Assembly: GCF_002006355.2 (NCBI RefSeq)
Contig: NZ_CP096980.1
Coordinates: forward strand, 4,340,001-4,404,000
Source of the DNA: Clostridium felsineum DSM 794
Lineage (GTDB): Bacteria; Bacillota; Clostridia; Clostridiales; Clostridiaceae
Reading direction: 5' to 3'
Length of the DNA: 64,000 nucleotides
Below the pieces are notes generated by a model. That model did not search any database. It saw only the letters and a program-made list of their open reading frames with translations, and was not told the DNA's origin. This document shows, in pieces, positions 24,975 to 33,833 of the stretch. How positions within the stretch are numbered: position 1 is the stretch's first letter; each line of letters begins with the position of its first letter. The translations under genes were made by a program, and so were the position numbers.

Positions 24975-27335
24975 ATGGAAAGTAAAAATAAAGCAGTTAT
25001 ACTCCCTATCTTGGATGTAAATTTACTACCTGATATGGATTATACAATTAAACTTAATAATATAGATAATGAAATGTTAAATTATTTAAATGATGAAAAT
25101 ACAGTTAACATAGCACTTCCTCTAAATAAAAAAGTAAAATTAAACGAAATTTCAGAAGAGGATTTTTATGAAATCGGAGTAACTTTTGATATAAATGAAG
25201 TAGAAAGACTATCTGATGGCTACAAAATTAAAATTAAAGCTGTAGATAGAGTTGAAGTACTTTCTAAAACTTTTAACAATACTACTATATTGGCAGATTA
25301 CAATATAGCTCCAGATATAGTTGATTTAACTGATGCTGATATTAACAAGGCGTTACTTGACATGAAAGAAATAATTCATGATTTGAGCAGAAACTTTACA
25401 GAAGCAGATATATATATAAAGAAAATAGACAAGTTTTCAAATTTGAATAAATTAATTGGATATCTAACACAATTTATGCCTCTTTCAATAGATGAAAAGT
25501 ATGAACTTATAAAACTTCAATCCATTAAGGATAGAAGTCTTAGATTTTTAGATTATTTAATTAAGAGAAGAGAATCTATAAAATTTCAACTTGAAATATC
25601 ACAGAAATTATCAGAGAAATCAGGTAAAAATTATAGAGAAACTGTTCTTAGAGAACAATTAAAAACTATAAATGATGAATTAAAATCAGATTCTAAAAAC
25701 AAAAATGACTATAGAAGTTTAATAGAAAAATCAGACATGCCTGCCGAAGTGAAAGAAGCTGCTCTTTATGAGGTAGATAAATTTGAAACACAAAATCCAA
25801 GCAGTTCAGATTATAATATAATAAGAAATTATCTTGAACTACTTATAAAATTACCTTGGAAGACAAAAGAAACTGAAGATATAGATTTAAAAAATGCGAA
25901 AGAAATTTTAGATGCTAGACATTATGGCTTAGATAAAGTAAAGAAAAGAATAATACAACATTTAGCTGTTATGAAATTAAAAAAGGACAAAAAAGGATCT
26001 ATTTTACTCCTAGTTGGTCCTCCTGGAACAGGTAAAACAAGTCTTGGTAAAAGTATAGCTGAAGTTTTAAAAAGGAAATATGTACGCTTAAGTTTAGGTG
26101 GAGTAAAAGATGAATCTGAAATACGTGGTCATAGAAGAACTTACGTTGGAGCTCTTCCTGGAAGAATAATTGATGGAATAAAAAAAGCTGGAGAAAAAAA
26201 TCCAGTTATGGTCTTAGATGAAGTTGATAAGCTTTCTTCAAGCTACAATGGTGATCCTGCAAGTGCTCTTCTTGAGGTTTTAGATCCTGAGCAGAACAAT
26301 ACCTTTACAGATCACTATCTTGATTTACCTTATGATTTATCAGATGTATTTTTCATCGCTACAGCTAATTCTTTAGACACAATACCTAGACCTCTACTTG
26401 ATAGAATGGAGGTAATACAAATATCAAGCTACACTGCCACTGAAAAGTTCCATATAGCTAAAGATCACCTCCTACCTGAAGTTATTAGTGAACATGGTCT
26501 TACAGCTGATCAACTAAAAATTAATGATTCTATGCTAGAAAAAATAATAAGTGATTACACCTTAGAAGCCGGTGTAAGAGGGCTAAAAAAGCAACTATCA
26601 AAGCTAGCTAGAACAGCATCCGAAAAAATAGTTATAGATGAGCTTACATCTTTCGATGTATCTTTAGAAGATATTAAAAAAGCTTTAGGTAGACACGTTT
26701 CAAGCCACGACAAAGCTCAAGATTACAATCCACCTGGTGTTGTAACAGGATTAGCTTGGACGCAAGTTGGTGGAGAAATCTTGTTTATAGAAGCTGCTGC
26801 AATGCCTGGAAGCGGCCAAATAATATTAACAGGTCAATTAGGTGATGTAATGAAAGAATCTGCTAGAATTGCTCTAAGCCTAGTAAAATCTCGCTTACCT
26901 TTAACTGGATTCGACTTTAAAGAAAAGGATATACACATTCACGTACCTTCAGGTTCAGTTCCAAAAGATGGCCCATCTGCTGGTATAACAATGTTTACAG
27001 CTTTATCCTCACTTGTTACAGGAAAAAGCATAGATTCAAAGCTTGCAATGACTGGTGAAATAAGTTTAAGAGGTGCTGTACTTCCAATTGGCGGTCTTAA
27101 GGAAAAATTAATAGCAGCTGAAAGAGCTGGAATTAAAAAGATATTAATTCCTAATGATAATATAGAAGATTTAAACGAAGTGCCGGATGAAGTAAAAGAA
27201 AACCTCAAAATTATTCCTGTTAAAACTATAGAAGATGTTTTAAGAGAAGGCTCTGATATCTCAGTTCCAAAGGCAGAATACCTTTTTAATACTGACACAC
27301 TTTTAAGCGAAAGTTTTAGCCTAAATTCTCGTTAA
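24975..27335 (+). CDS. lon: ATP-dependent Lon protease
   Basis: A 786-residue LonA-type protease. Domains in order: N-terminal substrate-binding LAN domain (~8-195), a coiled linker (~196-310), AAA+ ATPase (~330-490; Walker A GPPGTGKTS, Walker B PVMVLDEVDK, sensor TANSLDTIP), and C-terminal peptidase (~580-770). The catalytic Ser is in KDGPSAG and the Lys in the KLIAAERAGIKK segment, giving the Ser-Lys dyad. Length is normal (~780-810). It degrades damaged and regulatory proteins in the cytoplasm. Unusually it sits behind a TetR gene rather than in a heat-shock group. Confidence 0.95.
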   Translation: MESKNKAVILPILDVNLLPDMDYTIKLNNIDNEMLNYLNDENTVNIALPLNKKVKLNEISEEDFYEIGVTFDINEVERLSDGYKIKIKAVDRVEVLSKTFNNTTILADYNIAPDIVDLTDADINKALLDMKEIIHDLSRNFTEADIYIKKIDKFSNLNKLIGYLTQFMPLSIDEKYELIKLQSIKDRSLRFLDYLIKRRESIKFQLEISQKLSEKSGKNYRETVLREQLKTINDELKSDSKNKNDYRSLIEKSDMPAEVKEAALYEVDKFETQNPSSSDYNIIRNYLELLIKLPWKTKETEDIDLKNAKEILDARHYGLDKVKKRIIQHLAVMKLKKDKKGSILLLVGPPGTGKTSLGKSIAEVLKRKYVRLSLGGVKDESEIRGHRRTYVGALPGRIIDGIKKAGEKNPVMVLDEVDKLSSSYNGDPASALLEVLDPEQNNTFTDHYLDLPYDLSDVFFIATANSLDTIPRPLLDRMEVIQISSYTATEKFHIAKDHLLPEVISEHGLTADQLKINDSMLEKIISDYTLEAGVRGLKKQLSKLARTASEKIVIDELTSFDVSLEDIKKALGRHVSSHDKAQDYNPPGVVTGLAWTQVGGEILFIEAAAMPGSGQIILTGQLGDVMKESARIALSLVKSRLPLTGFDFKEKDIHIHVPSGSVPKDGPSAGITMFTALSSLVTGKSIDSKLAMTGEISLRGAVLPIGGLKEKLIAAERAGIKKILIPNDNIEDLNEVPDEVKENLKIIPVKTIEDVLREGSDISVPKAEYLFNTDTLLSESFSLNSR

Positions 27336-27341
27336 AATATT

Positions 27342-27376
27342 AGTAGAACTAGAAAACTCTAGTTCTACTTTTTTAT
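27342..27376 (+). terminator. Terminator after lon
   Basis: Perfect 11-bp arms AGTAGAACTAG (27342-27352) and CTAGTTCTACT (27359-27369) with a 6-nt loop, followed by TTTTTTAT. Confidence 0.92.
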
Positions 27377-28287
27377 TTATCATTAATATTATACTTAAGC
27401 ATATAATTATAAAGTGCTCCAATTAAATTTGAATCATTATAAAACTTACAAGCAATAATATCTGGTTTAAACAAAACCATAGGTGCCATATTTTCCGCAT
27501 ACTTTTCAATATTCTTTCTTATATATTCAATTAAAACCTTCTGCTGACTTATCCCTCCACCTATTGCTATTTTCTCAGGATCATAAATATATTGTAGATT
27601 GTATAATTGCACAGCCATCTTATAACAATAGTCATCTAATACCTTAATAGCCTCTTCATCGCCTTCATTAACATATTTAAACACTGTAAATCCGTCAATT
27701 TCTTTTTTAAATTTTTTAACCTCAGCTAGTTTCTTACATAACGAAGGTGTTCCTCCTGTTACAGCCCATGCTGCTGCAAAATTATTCTTTGGATCTGGCA
27801 TTTCATCATTTGTCAAAATAAAACTAAACTCACCTGCTATAAAATGCTTTCCCTTATGTAATTTCTTATCCTTTATAATTCCTCCACCAATTCCAGTACC
27901 TATAATAACCACAATTCCATCTTCATATTCCTTTAGATTTCCCTTCCAAGCTTCAGCTAAAGCCGCACACTTTCCATCATTCTCTATTGCTATAGGCATA
28001 GGACATCTTTTTTTAAGTATTTCTGCTATTTGTTTATCATTATTATATTCTAACGAACCTCCTGAATATAAATAGCCTCTTTCACTATCTATACGTCCAG
28101 GCATACTCATGGCTATTCCTTTAACTCTACTTTTATATTTATCAAAAATAGTACCTATAGTTTCAATAAAATTTTCTATATTGTCTCTAGGTGTTTTTGT
28201 TTTTTCTTTTTCAATTATTTCTGCTTTTTCATTCATAATAGCATATTTTATATCAGTTCCGCCAACATCTAATACCAAAAATTCCAT
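27373..28287 (-). CDS. ROK-family sugar kinase
   Basis: About 304 residues. The ATP-binding loop LDVGGTDIKYAI is at the N-terminus, and IGTGIGGGIIKDKKLHKG (~135) is the ROK phosphate region with the acetate-and-sugar kinase fold. The sugar site includes MPGRID and ENDGKCAALAE (catalytic Asp). The zinc motif CxCGxxGCxE of classical ROK glucokinases is absent, as in several beta-glucoside and N-acetylmannosamine kinases. Substrate therefore open. The start is ATG 28287, 8 nt after GAGGAG. Divergent from an AraC regulator. Confidence 0.85.
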   Translation of the reverse strand: MEFLVLDVGGTDIKYAIMNEKAEIIEKEKTKTPRDNIENFIETIGTIFDKYKSRVKGIAMSMPGRIDSERGYLYSGGSLEYNNDKQIAEILKKRCPMPIAIENDGKCAALAEAWKGNLKEYEDGIVVIIGTGIGGGIIKDKKLHKGKHFIAGEFSFILTNDEMPDPKNNFAAAWAVTGGTPSLCKKLAEVKKFKKEIDGFTVFKYVNEGDEEAIKVLDDYCYKMAVQLYNLQYIYDPEKIAIGGGISQQKVLIEYIRKNIEKYAENMAPMVLFKPDIIACKFYNDSNLIGALYNYMLKYNINDK

Positions 28288-28449
28288 ATATAACACTCCT
28301 CGTCTTTAATATAACGTTTACAATATTTGCAATTGTACAACTTCATTTAAAACTTCATTTTGATATTATCATATTTTGTGCTATTATTTTTGTATAATTT
28401 CTTGTTTTATATAACAAAATCCGTTTTAAAATTATTATGGAGGTTCTTT

Positions 28450-29649
28450 ATGTTTCTTGAAGCTAATGATATTGACTTTATATGTAAAACCATGTTTGAT
28501 GTTTTAAAAATACCTGTATACTTTATATCTAACAATAAAGCTATATCTTCTGCATACTATCACAAGGATAACTTAAATCCATTTATTAAAGATCAAGATA
28601 ATTTATTTGAAAATTTATTTAGCGAAGACACCTTATCAAACTACCCTATAATAAAATCCACCAAATATAAAGAAAATTACTTTGCGGTAAATCTCAAACT
28701 CAACAATTCCTTTATAGGAAAATTTATAGTTGGTCCTTCTTTGTATTTAAAAATGAACGATAAAGCTATAAATATAGTAATTTCAGAAAATAATCTACCC
28801 ATAAGTTCTAAGCTTAAATTAGTAGATTTCTACAATAATTTAACTATAATGAACTACCCTCATCTTGTTAATACTAGCATATTGTTTTATTACTGTATTT
28901 ATAGAAAAAAGCTTAAAAGTTCAACTGTAATAAAAAAAAATAGTAATATTATAATTAAAAACATTACTAATAATTTATCATCAAGAAAACATCATAGCTT
29001 TACTTATGAAAGAAATATTTTTAAAAATATAGAAGAAGGTAACGTAAAAAAACTTCTTGAGTATATAGATATACCTCCAGAAGGTGACTATGGTTTACTT
29101 GCAGATAATTATTTAAGAAATGAGAAGAATTTAGTTATTTGTAGTATTACTTTGGCTACAAGATCTGCTATAGCTGGAGGTCTATCTTCTGAACTTGCCT
29201 ATTCCTTAAGTGATAGTTACATACAAAGAGTAGAACAACTAAATGATATAAATACCTTATTGAATTTGAAAAATAGCATGTTTATTGATTTTTCCAAAAA
29301 AGTATATACAATAAAACAACTTAAGTATCCAAAGCCAATAGTTTTTTGTAAATACTATATTTCAAATCATATATACGATAATATTTCTCTTAAACTTCTT
29401 TCTACTAAAGCTAACTTAAGCCCAAAATACTTATCTGAATTATTTAGTAAAAATGTAGGTATGACTTTAACCGATTATATTCATCAAGAAAAAATTAAAG
29501 AAGCAAAATTCTTACTTACCTCAACAAATTATAATATATTGGATATTTCTAATCTTCTAAACTTTCATGATCAAAGCCATTTTACTAGGATATTCAAAAA
29601 ATTCACTGGCATAACACCTAAACATTATCGTGATACAAAAAACAGCTAA
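28450..29649 (+). CDS. AraC-family transcriptional regulator
   Basis: About 399 residues. The C-terminal ~100 residues are the double HTH of AraC/XylS: ISLKLLSTKANLSPKYLSELF for the first and ILDISNLLNFHDQSHFTRIFKK for the second, ending in the usual GITPKHYR. The N-terminal ~290 residues are not an AraC-type cupin. They look like the sensor region of YSIRK-type AraC proteins, with a GAF-like start. The start is ATG 28450, after GGAGG. Earlier in-frame codons lack a ribosome site. Regulation of the divergent ROK kinase gene is possible. A TACAAT-N7-ATTGTA dyad lies between them at 28319-28337. Confidence 0.88.
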   Translation: MFLEANDIDFICKTMFDVLKIPVYFISNNKAISSAYYHKDNLNPFIKDQDNLFENLFSEDTLSNYPIIKSTKYKENYFAVNLKLNNSFIGKFIVGPSLYLKMNDKAINIVISENNLPISSKLKLVDFYNNLTIMNYPHLVNTSILFYYCIYRKKLKSSTVIKKNSNIIIKNITNNLSSRKHHSFTYERNIFKNIEEGNVKKLLEYIDIPPEGDYGLLADNYLRNEKNLVICSITLATRSAIAGGLSSELAYSLSDSYIQRVEQLNDINTLLNLKNSMFIDFSKKVYTIKQLKYPKPIVFCKYYISNHIYDNISLKLLSTKANLSPKYLSELFSKNVGMTLTDYIHQEKIKEAKFLLTSTNYNILDISNLLNFHDQSHFTRIFKKFTGITPKHYRDTKNS

Positions 29650-29678
29650 TGCACTTAACCCTATCCATTAGCTGTTTT
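29639..29678. terminator. Bidirectional terminator overlapping the araC-type stop
   Basis: Perfect 13-bp arms (AAAACAGCTAATG at 29639-29651 and CATTAGCTGTTTT at 29666-29678). The left arm contains the stop codon of the AraC-type gene, and the right arm ends 5 bp before the stop of the convergent START-like gene. Confidence 0.88.
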
Positions 29679-29682
29679 GATT

Positions 29683-30117
29683 TTAAGATATATTATTTTT
29701 CTCAACATACTTTTTAAAATTATTTAAAATTGCTTGCCATCCACTTCTTTGGTGTTCAATTGGATTAGATTTTTCCACATCAAAACTCTCTAGTATTTCA
29801 GTTTCATCTCCTTTAGGATTAAATTTAATTTCAACCTTCCTCCCATCACCAAGAGTATATTCAATGCTTTCATGCAATTTCACTTCATCATAAATTCCAC
29901 CAAAATCGAATCCCATACTTCCATTCTTGGCTTCCATTCTTGAAATAAATTTTCCTCCCACTTTTAAATCATTTTGACAAATCGTTGTATGCCAATCATC
30001 TGAAGCAGTATTCCACTTTTTTATGTGATCTGGTTTTGTCCAATACTCCCATGTTTTTTTTACTGGTGCATTAACAACAGTTTCTATTGTTATTTTTTCA
30101 CTATTATTTTTATCCAT
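29683..30117 (-). CDS. SRPBCC (AHSA1/START-like) domain protein
   Basis: About 144 residues forming one helix-grip domain. Typical of the AHSA1 branch: ITIETVVNAPVKKTWEYWTKPDHIKKWN near the start, GGKFISRMEAKNGSMGFDFGG in the middle, and HQRSGWQAILNNFKKYVE in the C-terminal helix. Such proteins bind hydrophobic ligands; no enzymatic role can be given. The start is ATG 30117, after AGAGGG. An ATG eight codons upstream has no ribosome site. Confidence 0.85.
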   Translation of the reverse strand: MDKNNSEKITIETVVNAPVKKTWEYWTKPDHIKKWNTASDDWHTTICQNDLKVGGKFISRMEAKNGSMGFDFGGIYDEVKLHESIEYTLGDGRKVEIKFNPKGDETEILESFDVEKSNPIEHQRSGWQAILNNFKKYVEKNNIS

Positions 30118-30223
30118 TTTATCCCTCTTATTATCATCCATAATATACTGTGTTTTATATCTTATATATTCCCTTTTATTTTTCTTTTACTCAAACTTTA
30201 ATATAAAACTAATCTATAAGAAA

Positions 30224-30254
30224 AATGACAAGTCAAATTTTTCAACTTGTCATT
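30224..30254 (-). terminator. Terminator of the ABC operon
   Basis: Ten-bp arms AATGACAAGT (30224-30233) and ACTTGTCATT (30245-30254). On the minus strand the hairpin begins at the permease stop codon and ends in a short T-run. Confidence 0.82.
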
Positions 30255-32742
30255 CTTCTCCTCGCATATTTTCTATTATATTCATTTTTTCTATTCTCTT
30301 TAAAGGAAAAATCATAGAAACAAATATTATTATAATAACGCTAATTACAGATATAATAACTTCTTTAGCATACATATACCATATAACAGTTTCTGTCTTA
30401 AGTATTGATTTATAAATTATATAATATAATCCACTACTGAAAATCATGCCATATATAGTTCCATATATTCCGTAAAGTATTCCTTCTTTTAATAACATTT
30501 TTTTCAAATCACTTATACTCATTCCAACTGCTATAAGACATGCAAACTCCTTTAACCTTAAAATCAAATTTGTATTTACAGTATTCACTATATTTAAAAT
30601 ACCAATTAAAGATATAACACCTATAAATCCATAAATTAATATAAACACCTCTATTTTAGACTCTTCATATTCTTTTTGAATCTCCTCTGAATCTTGTAGT
30701 GTGTATTTATAATTAACTCCAAGCTTACTTTTTATTTTTTGTTTAACCTTTTTTTTGTCTGCATTTTTAAAAAGTTCAACCTCAAAATCACTAAAATTAT
30801 TGTGTCCAACTATATTTTTATATCCTTCCAACGAAGATATAAAAAGCATACTTGAACCTCCATAAGCTTGAAAAATACTTTTACTTATTACTGCTCCCAC
30901 TTTAACCTTTTTTAATTTCTGGAAATCAATTTTAGGGTAATCTTCAGGTTTTTTATAGATATTATTATTATCAATGTAAATCTCATCACCAATTTGTAAG
31001 TTTGTTTCATTAACTTCCCCTGTTGTTCTACTGTTTACTTTTTCAAATACTAAAACTTCTTCACCTTTATTAAGCTTATCAATATCTATTTTTCCTTTAA
31101 TAACATAGTCTTTAATCTCATCAAGTTCATTTGAATCATAGCCAGAAAAATATATGTTATATGTATCCCAAAAATATCCCTGCTTATAGTGTATAGTCCT
31201 ACTTGTTTTTTTAAAATTTTCTGATAGTCTATTTAAAGGACAAAATATTAGAATACTACTTTCTTCTAAAGGATATATTTCTTTTACTCCTTTAATATTT
31301 TTCATATCGTATATATCTTCTTTTTTAAATGTAATATCCGTTGTACTTATATGCATATCTTTTTTATATCCTACTTTACCTATGTTTCTAAATATAAGCA
31401 TTACAAAACTGTAAAATGAAATAAAAATTGTTATACTAACTGCAATAGACAATACAACTAACCTAAATCTGCCTTTATTTCTTTTAATATTCCTAAAAAT
31501 TAAAATAGTTTCAAATTTTATACCTTTTATAAATTTAAAATGTTTTCTTTTATGTTTTAATAGCTTTATTTTTTTAAAGCCTTTTATTGCCTCAATAGGA
31601 TTAATCCTACCACTTTTAATAACAGGAACTATTGATGAAAAAAGAATACATAAAACACCAAAACCTGCGCCTGATATAATAACACTAAGAGATATATGTA
31701 TATTAATATCACGGAACATATTAAACTTATTTAAATTCACTATAAAAACAAGAATTTTTATGGCAGCTATACCACATAAAATACCAATAGGAATACCAAC
31801 TATTATCATTATACATGATTCTATAAATATAATACTTTTTATTTGATATCGTGAAGTTCCTACTGCTCTTAGTACTCCAAATTCTTTTATTCTCTCAAAT
31901 ATAGATATATTAAAGGCACTATATATAACAAGCGCCGACGCTATTAATATAACAACTCCAAGCAAGCATATAACAAATAGATTTGAATAGTCTGAATAAT
32001 TTTCCATGTACTTTCCTTTGTTCGCCATACCAGTATAATTATAGCTTACATTATTACATTTAATTTGTTTCTGTATAATTCTAAAGCTTTTCTTATAATC
32101 AGCTTCATTTTTTAAGCTTACAAATACCCTATAATTTTTATTGCCAGCAAGAAATTCTTCCGAAAAGTCTTTAGACAAATATATAATATTCTCATCATTA
32201 TCTAAGAAACCAGAGATAACAAATTCTTTTTCCTGACTCTTTTTCATTCCACTTCCTGCTATACACAATTTTATTTTACTATTAACTCTGTAACCTTTAT
32301 TCATTAAAATTTTAGGTACTAACACCTGATTTTCTTGCTTAGGGAAAATACCTTCCTTTAATTTTACACTTGTCATTTTTACAGTTTCATTATCAAAATA
32401 AACCGCAGTATATGCCCTTACTGAACTATCTCCTAAAGCATACTTATCTGCTTCCTCCTTACTTATAAAACCATTGCCTAAATCTAATGCAGTTCCAACC
32501 TTATCCACACTATAATTATTCTTAAGATACTCTACACTATCTGAATTAACTCCTTCATATATAACATCATAACTCCCATTCAAACTTGATTGGTATGAGC
32601 TCTGATAATTTTGTATGCTATAAAGCATTACTCCAATGGATGTAAAAAGTGCTACCGAAAGAATTACTCCAAGTATTGTTACAATGGTTCTTCTTTTTTG
32701 ACGTTTAATATATCTTAAAGCAAGAAGTTTAGATATATTCAT
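30250..32742 (-). CDS. ABC exporter permease, double FtsX/MacB type
   Basis: An 830-residue permease with eight predicted membrane segments: one near residue 20-42, three at ~250-385, one at ~430-452 and three at ~710-815. Two FtsX-like domains end the two halves; the first carries NISIFERIKEFGVLRAVGTS. Two large extracellular domains of the MacB periplasmic-core kind lie between. This is the architecture of peptide and antimicrobial exporters or LolCE-like systems. It overlaps the ATPase gene by 4 nt (ATGA), so coupling is tight. Substrate unknown. Confidence 0.9.
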   Translation of the reverse strand: MNISKLLALRYIKRQKRRTIVTILGVILSVALFTSIGVMLYSIQNYQSSYQSSLNGSYDVIYEGVNSDSVEYLKNNYSVDKVGTALDLGNGFISKEEADKYALGDSSVRAYTAVYFDNETVKMTSVKLKEGIFPKQENQVLVPKILMNKGYRVNSKIKLCIAGSGMKKSQEKEFVISGFLDNDENIIYLSKDFSEEFLAGNKNYRVFVSLKNEADYKKSFRIIQKQIKCNNVSYNYTGMANKGKYMENYSDYSNLFVICLLGVVILIASALVIYSAFNISIFERIKEFGVLRAVGTSRYQIKSIIFIESCIMIIVGIPIGILCGIAAIKILVFIVNLNKFNMFRDINIHISLSVIISGAGFGVLCILFSSIVPVIKSGRINPIEAIKGFKKIKLLKHKRKHFKFIKGIKFETILIFRNIKRNKGRFRLVVLSIAVSITIFISFYSFVMLIFRNIGKVGYKKDMHISTTDITFKKEDIYDMKNIKGVKEIYPLEESSILIFCPLNRLSENFKKTSRTIHYKQGYFWDTYNIYFSGYDSNELDEIKDYVIKGKIDIDKLNKGEEVLVFEKVNSRTTGEVNETNLQIGDEIYIDNNNIYKKPEDYPKIDFQKLKKVKVGAVISKSIFQAYGGSSMLFISSLEGYKNIVGHNNFSDFEVELFKNADKKKVKQKIKSKLGVNYKYTLQDSEEIQKEYEESKIEVFILIYGFIGVISLIGILNIVNTVNTNLILRLKEFACLIAVGMSISDLKKMLLKEGILYGIYGTIYGMIFSSGLYYIIYKSILKTETVIWYMYAKEVIISVISVIIIIFVSMIFPLKRIEKMNIIENMRGEE

Positions 32743-33422
32743 CCACGTATCACCTCGTCACTTTCAATAGTACCATCCTCCATTTTTATTATTCTATCTG
32801 CAGAGGAAGCTATATTCATATCATGAGTTATCATCACAAGTGTTTGATTATACTTTTCAACCGAAAATCTCAAGAGTTCAACGACAGCTCTACTATTCTT
32901 TGTATCAAGATTTCCTGTAGGTTCATCAGCAAGAATTATAGCTGGCTTATATGCAAGAGCTCTGCCTACTGCCACTCTCTGCTGTTGTCCACCTGAAAGT
33001 TCTTCTGGAAAACTATTTTTTTTATTTTTTAAGTCTAATACTTCAATAAGTTCATCAATGTATTTTTCATCAGGATCTATATTATCTAGAGAAAGTGATA
33101 ATTTTATATTTTCTTCTACTGTTAATACTGGAATTAGATTATAGTATTGAAAAACTATTCCTATCTTTCTTCTTCTAAATACCGAAAGTTTTTTTTCTTT
33201 AAATGAGTAAATGTCACTTCCATCTATAATAACCTTACCATTTGTGGGTTTATCCAATCCTCCTATCATATGTAGAAGAGTACTTTTTCCTGATCCACTA
33301 GGTCCTACTATAGCTGTAAATTCACCTTTATTTATACTTAAATTTATATCTTTTAAAGCCTCAACTCTTGAATCTCCCTTTCCATAAATCTTAGAAAGAC
33401 CTTCTATAAATGCTATCTCCAT
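32739..33422 (-). CDS. ABC exporter ATPase, LolD/MacB type
   Basis: A 227-residue nucleotide-binding protein. Walker A GPSGSGKST (~39-47), Q-loop FQYYNLIPVLT, signature LSGGQQQR (~142), Walker B ILADEPTGNLD (~162) and H-loop MITHD (~197). The wording is that of the MacB/LolD/BceA subfamily, which pairs with FtsX-type permeases like its downstream partner. First gene of the pair. Confidence 0.95.
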   Translation of the reverse strand: MEIAFIEGLSKIYGKGDSRVEALKDINLSINKGEFTAIVGPSGSGKSTLLHMIGGLDKPTNGKVIIDGSDIYSFKEKKLSVFRRRKIGIVFQYYNLIPVLTVEENIKLSLSLDNIDPDEKYIDELIEVLDLKNKKNSFPEELSGGQQQRVAVGRALAYKPAIILADEPTGNLDTKNSRAVVELLRFSVEKYNQTLVMITHDMNIASSADRIIKMEDGTIESDEVIRG

Positions 33423-33536
33423 AAATATTCTCCTTCAAATTAAGATTATAAAACCTATAACTTAAATTTTAATAGTTCAATCTTACTTTTGTATGTAATT
33501 TATTCTTACTTTTTATTAATTTTTATCATTTATTCT

Positions 33537-33564
33537 TTGTTTAAGCATACTTATATGATAAAAT
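33537..33564 (+). promoter_or_regulatory. Candidate promoter of the MFS leader
   Basis: TTGTTT (33537-33542), 16 nt, TAAAAT (33559-33564). The -35 is imperfect. It is the best promoter-like pair in the region. Confidence 0.45.
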
Positions 33565-33773
33565 AAAAAAGCCATATAGTTAAACGTGAGCAACTATAAA
33601 ATTGTACATATTTAAAGATCTATAAACCCTATAATATTTAACATGTATGACTTAGTTTCCCCTAGTTTAACTGTAGTAAATACCTATCCTTTTGTAAACT
33701 ACTTAATCTGGCTTGAACCCCTAGATTATTAAATGTACTACAAATGGTTAGAATAAAAAACCGAGAGGAGGAT

Positions 33774-33803
33774 ATGTGTAAAATACCCACAATGATAAAG
33801 TAA
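33774..33803 (+). CDS. Putative 9-residue leader peptide (MCKIPTMIK)
   Basis: A short frame ATG-TGT-AAA-ATA-CCC-ACA-ATG-ATA-AAG-TAA stands directly behind the strongest ribosome site in the region, GAGAGGAGG (33763-33771). Spacing is tight (2 nt from the last G) but allows AGAGG pairing at 5 nt. Its start codon forms the first bases of a 12-bp hairpin that ends 7 nt before the MFS start codon. This matches the plan of translational attenuators that control drug-resistance genes. That function is inferred; no experimental support is available here. Confidence 0.5.
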   Translation: MCKIPTMIK

Positions 33804-33826
33804 TTTCACTTTACTATTTTACACAT
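33774..33826 (+). promoter_or_regulatory. Hairpin between leader peptide and MFS start
   Basis: Outer arms ATGTGTAAAATA (33774-33785) and TATTTTACACAT (33815-33826) pair perfectly over 12 bp. An inner 6-bp stem TAAAGT/ACTTTA is at 33796-33801 and 33808-33813. No T-run follows, so it is not a terminator. Ribosomes on the leader peptide must open it. Confidence 0.7.
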
Positions 33827-33833
33827 TGAAAAC

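Larger units (their letters stand above)
33423..33833 (+). other. Long leader region of the MFS gene
   Basis: This 411-bp region divides the ABC genes from the MFS gene. A promoter at 33537-33564 would give a ~260-nt leader. The leader holds ATAGTT/AACTAT arms (33576-33581, 33592-33597), two imperfect direct repeats beginning CCCCTAG (33659 and 33718), a TATCCT (33685-33690) able to pair with the leader-peptide ribosome site AGGATA (33769-33774), and finally the peptide and hairpin annotated separately. It matches no riboswitch that I recognise. Confidence 0.55.

Noticed and set aside
33755..33780. ACCGAGAG-like string resembling the guanidine (ykkC) riboswitch core
   Set aside because: The other conserved parts and the paired elements of that riboswitch are missing.
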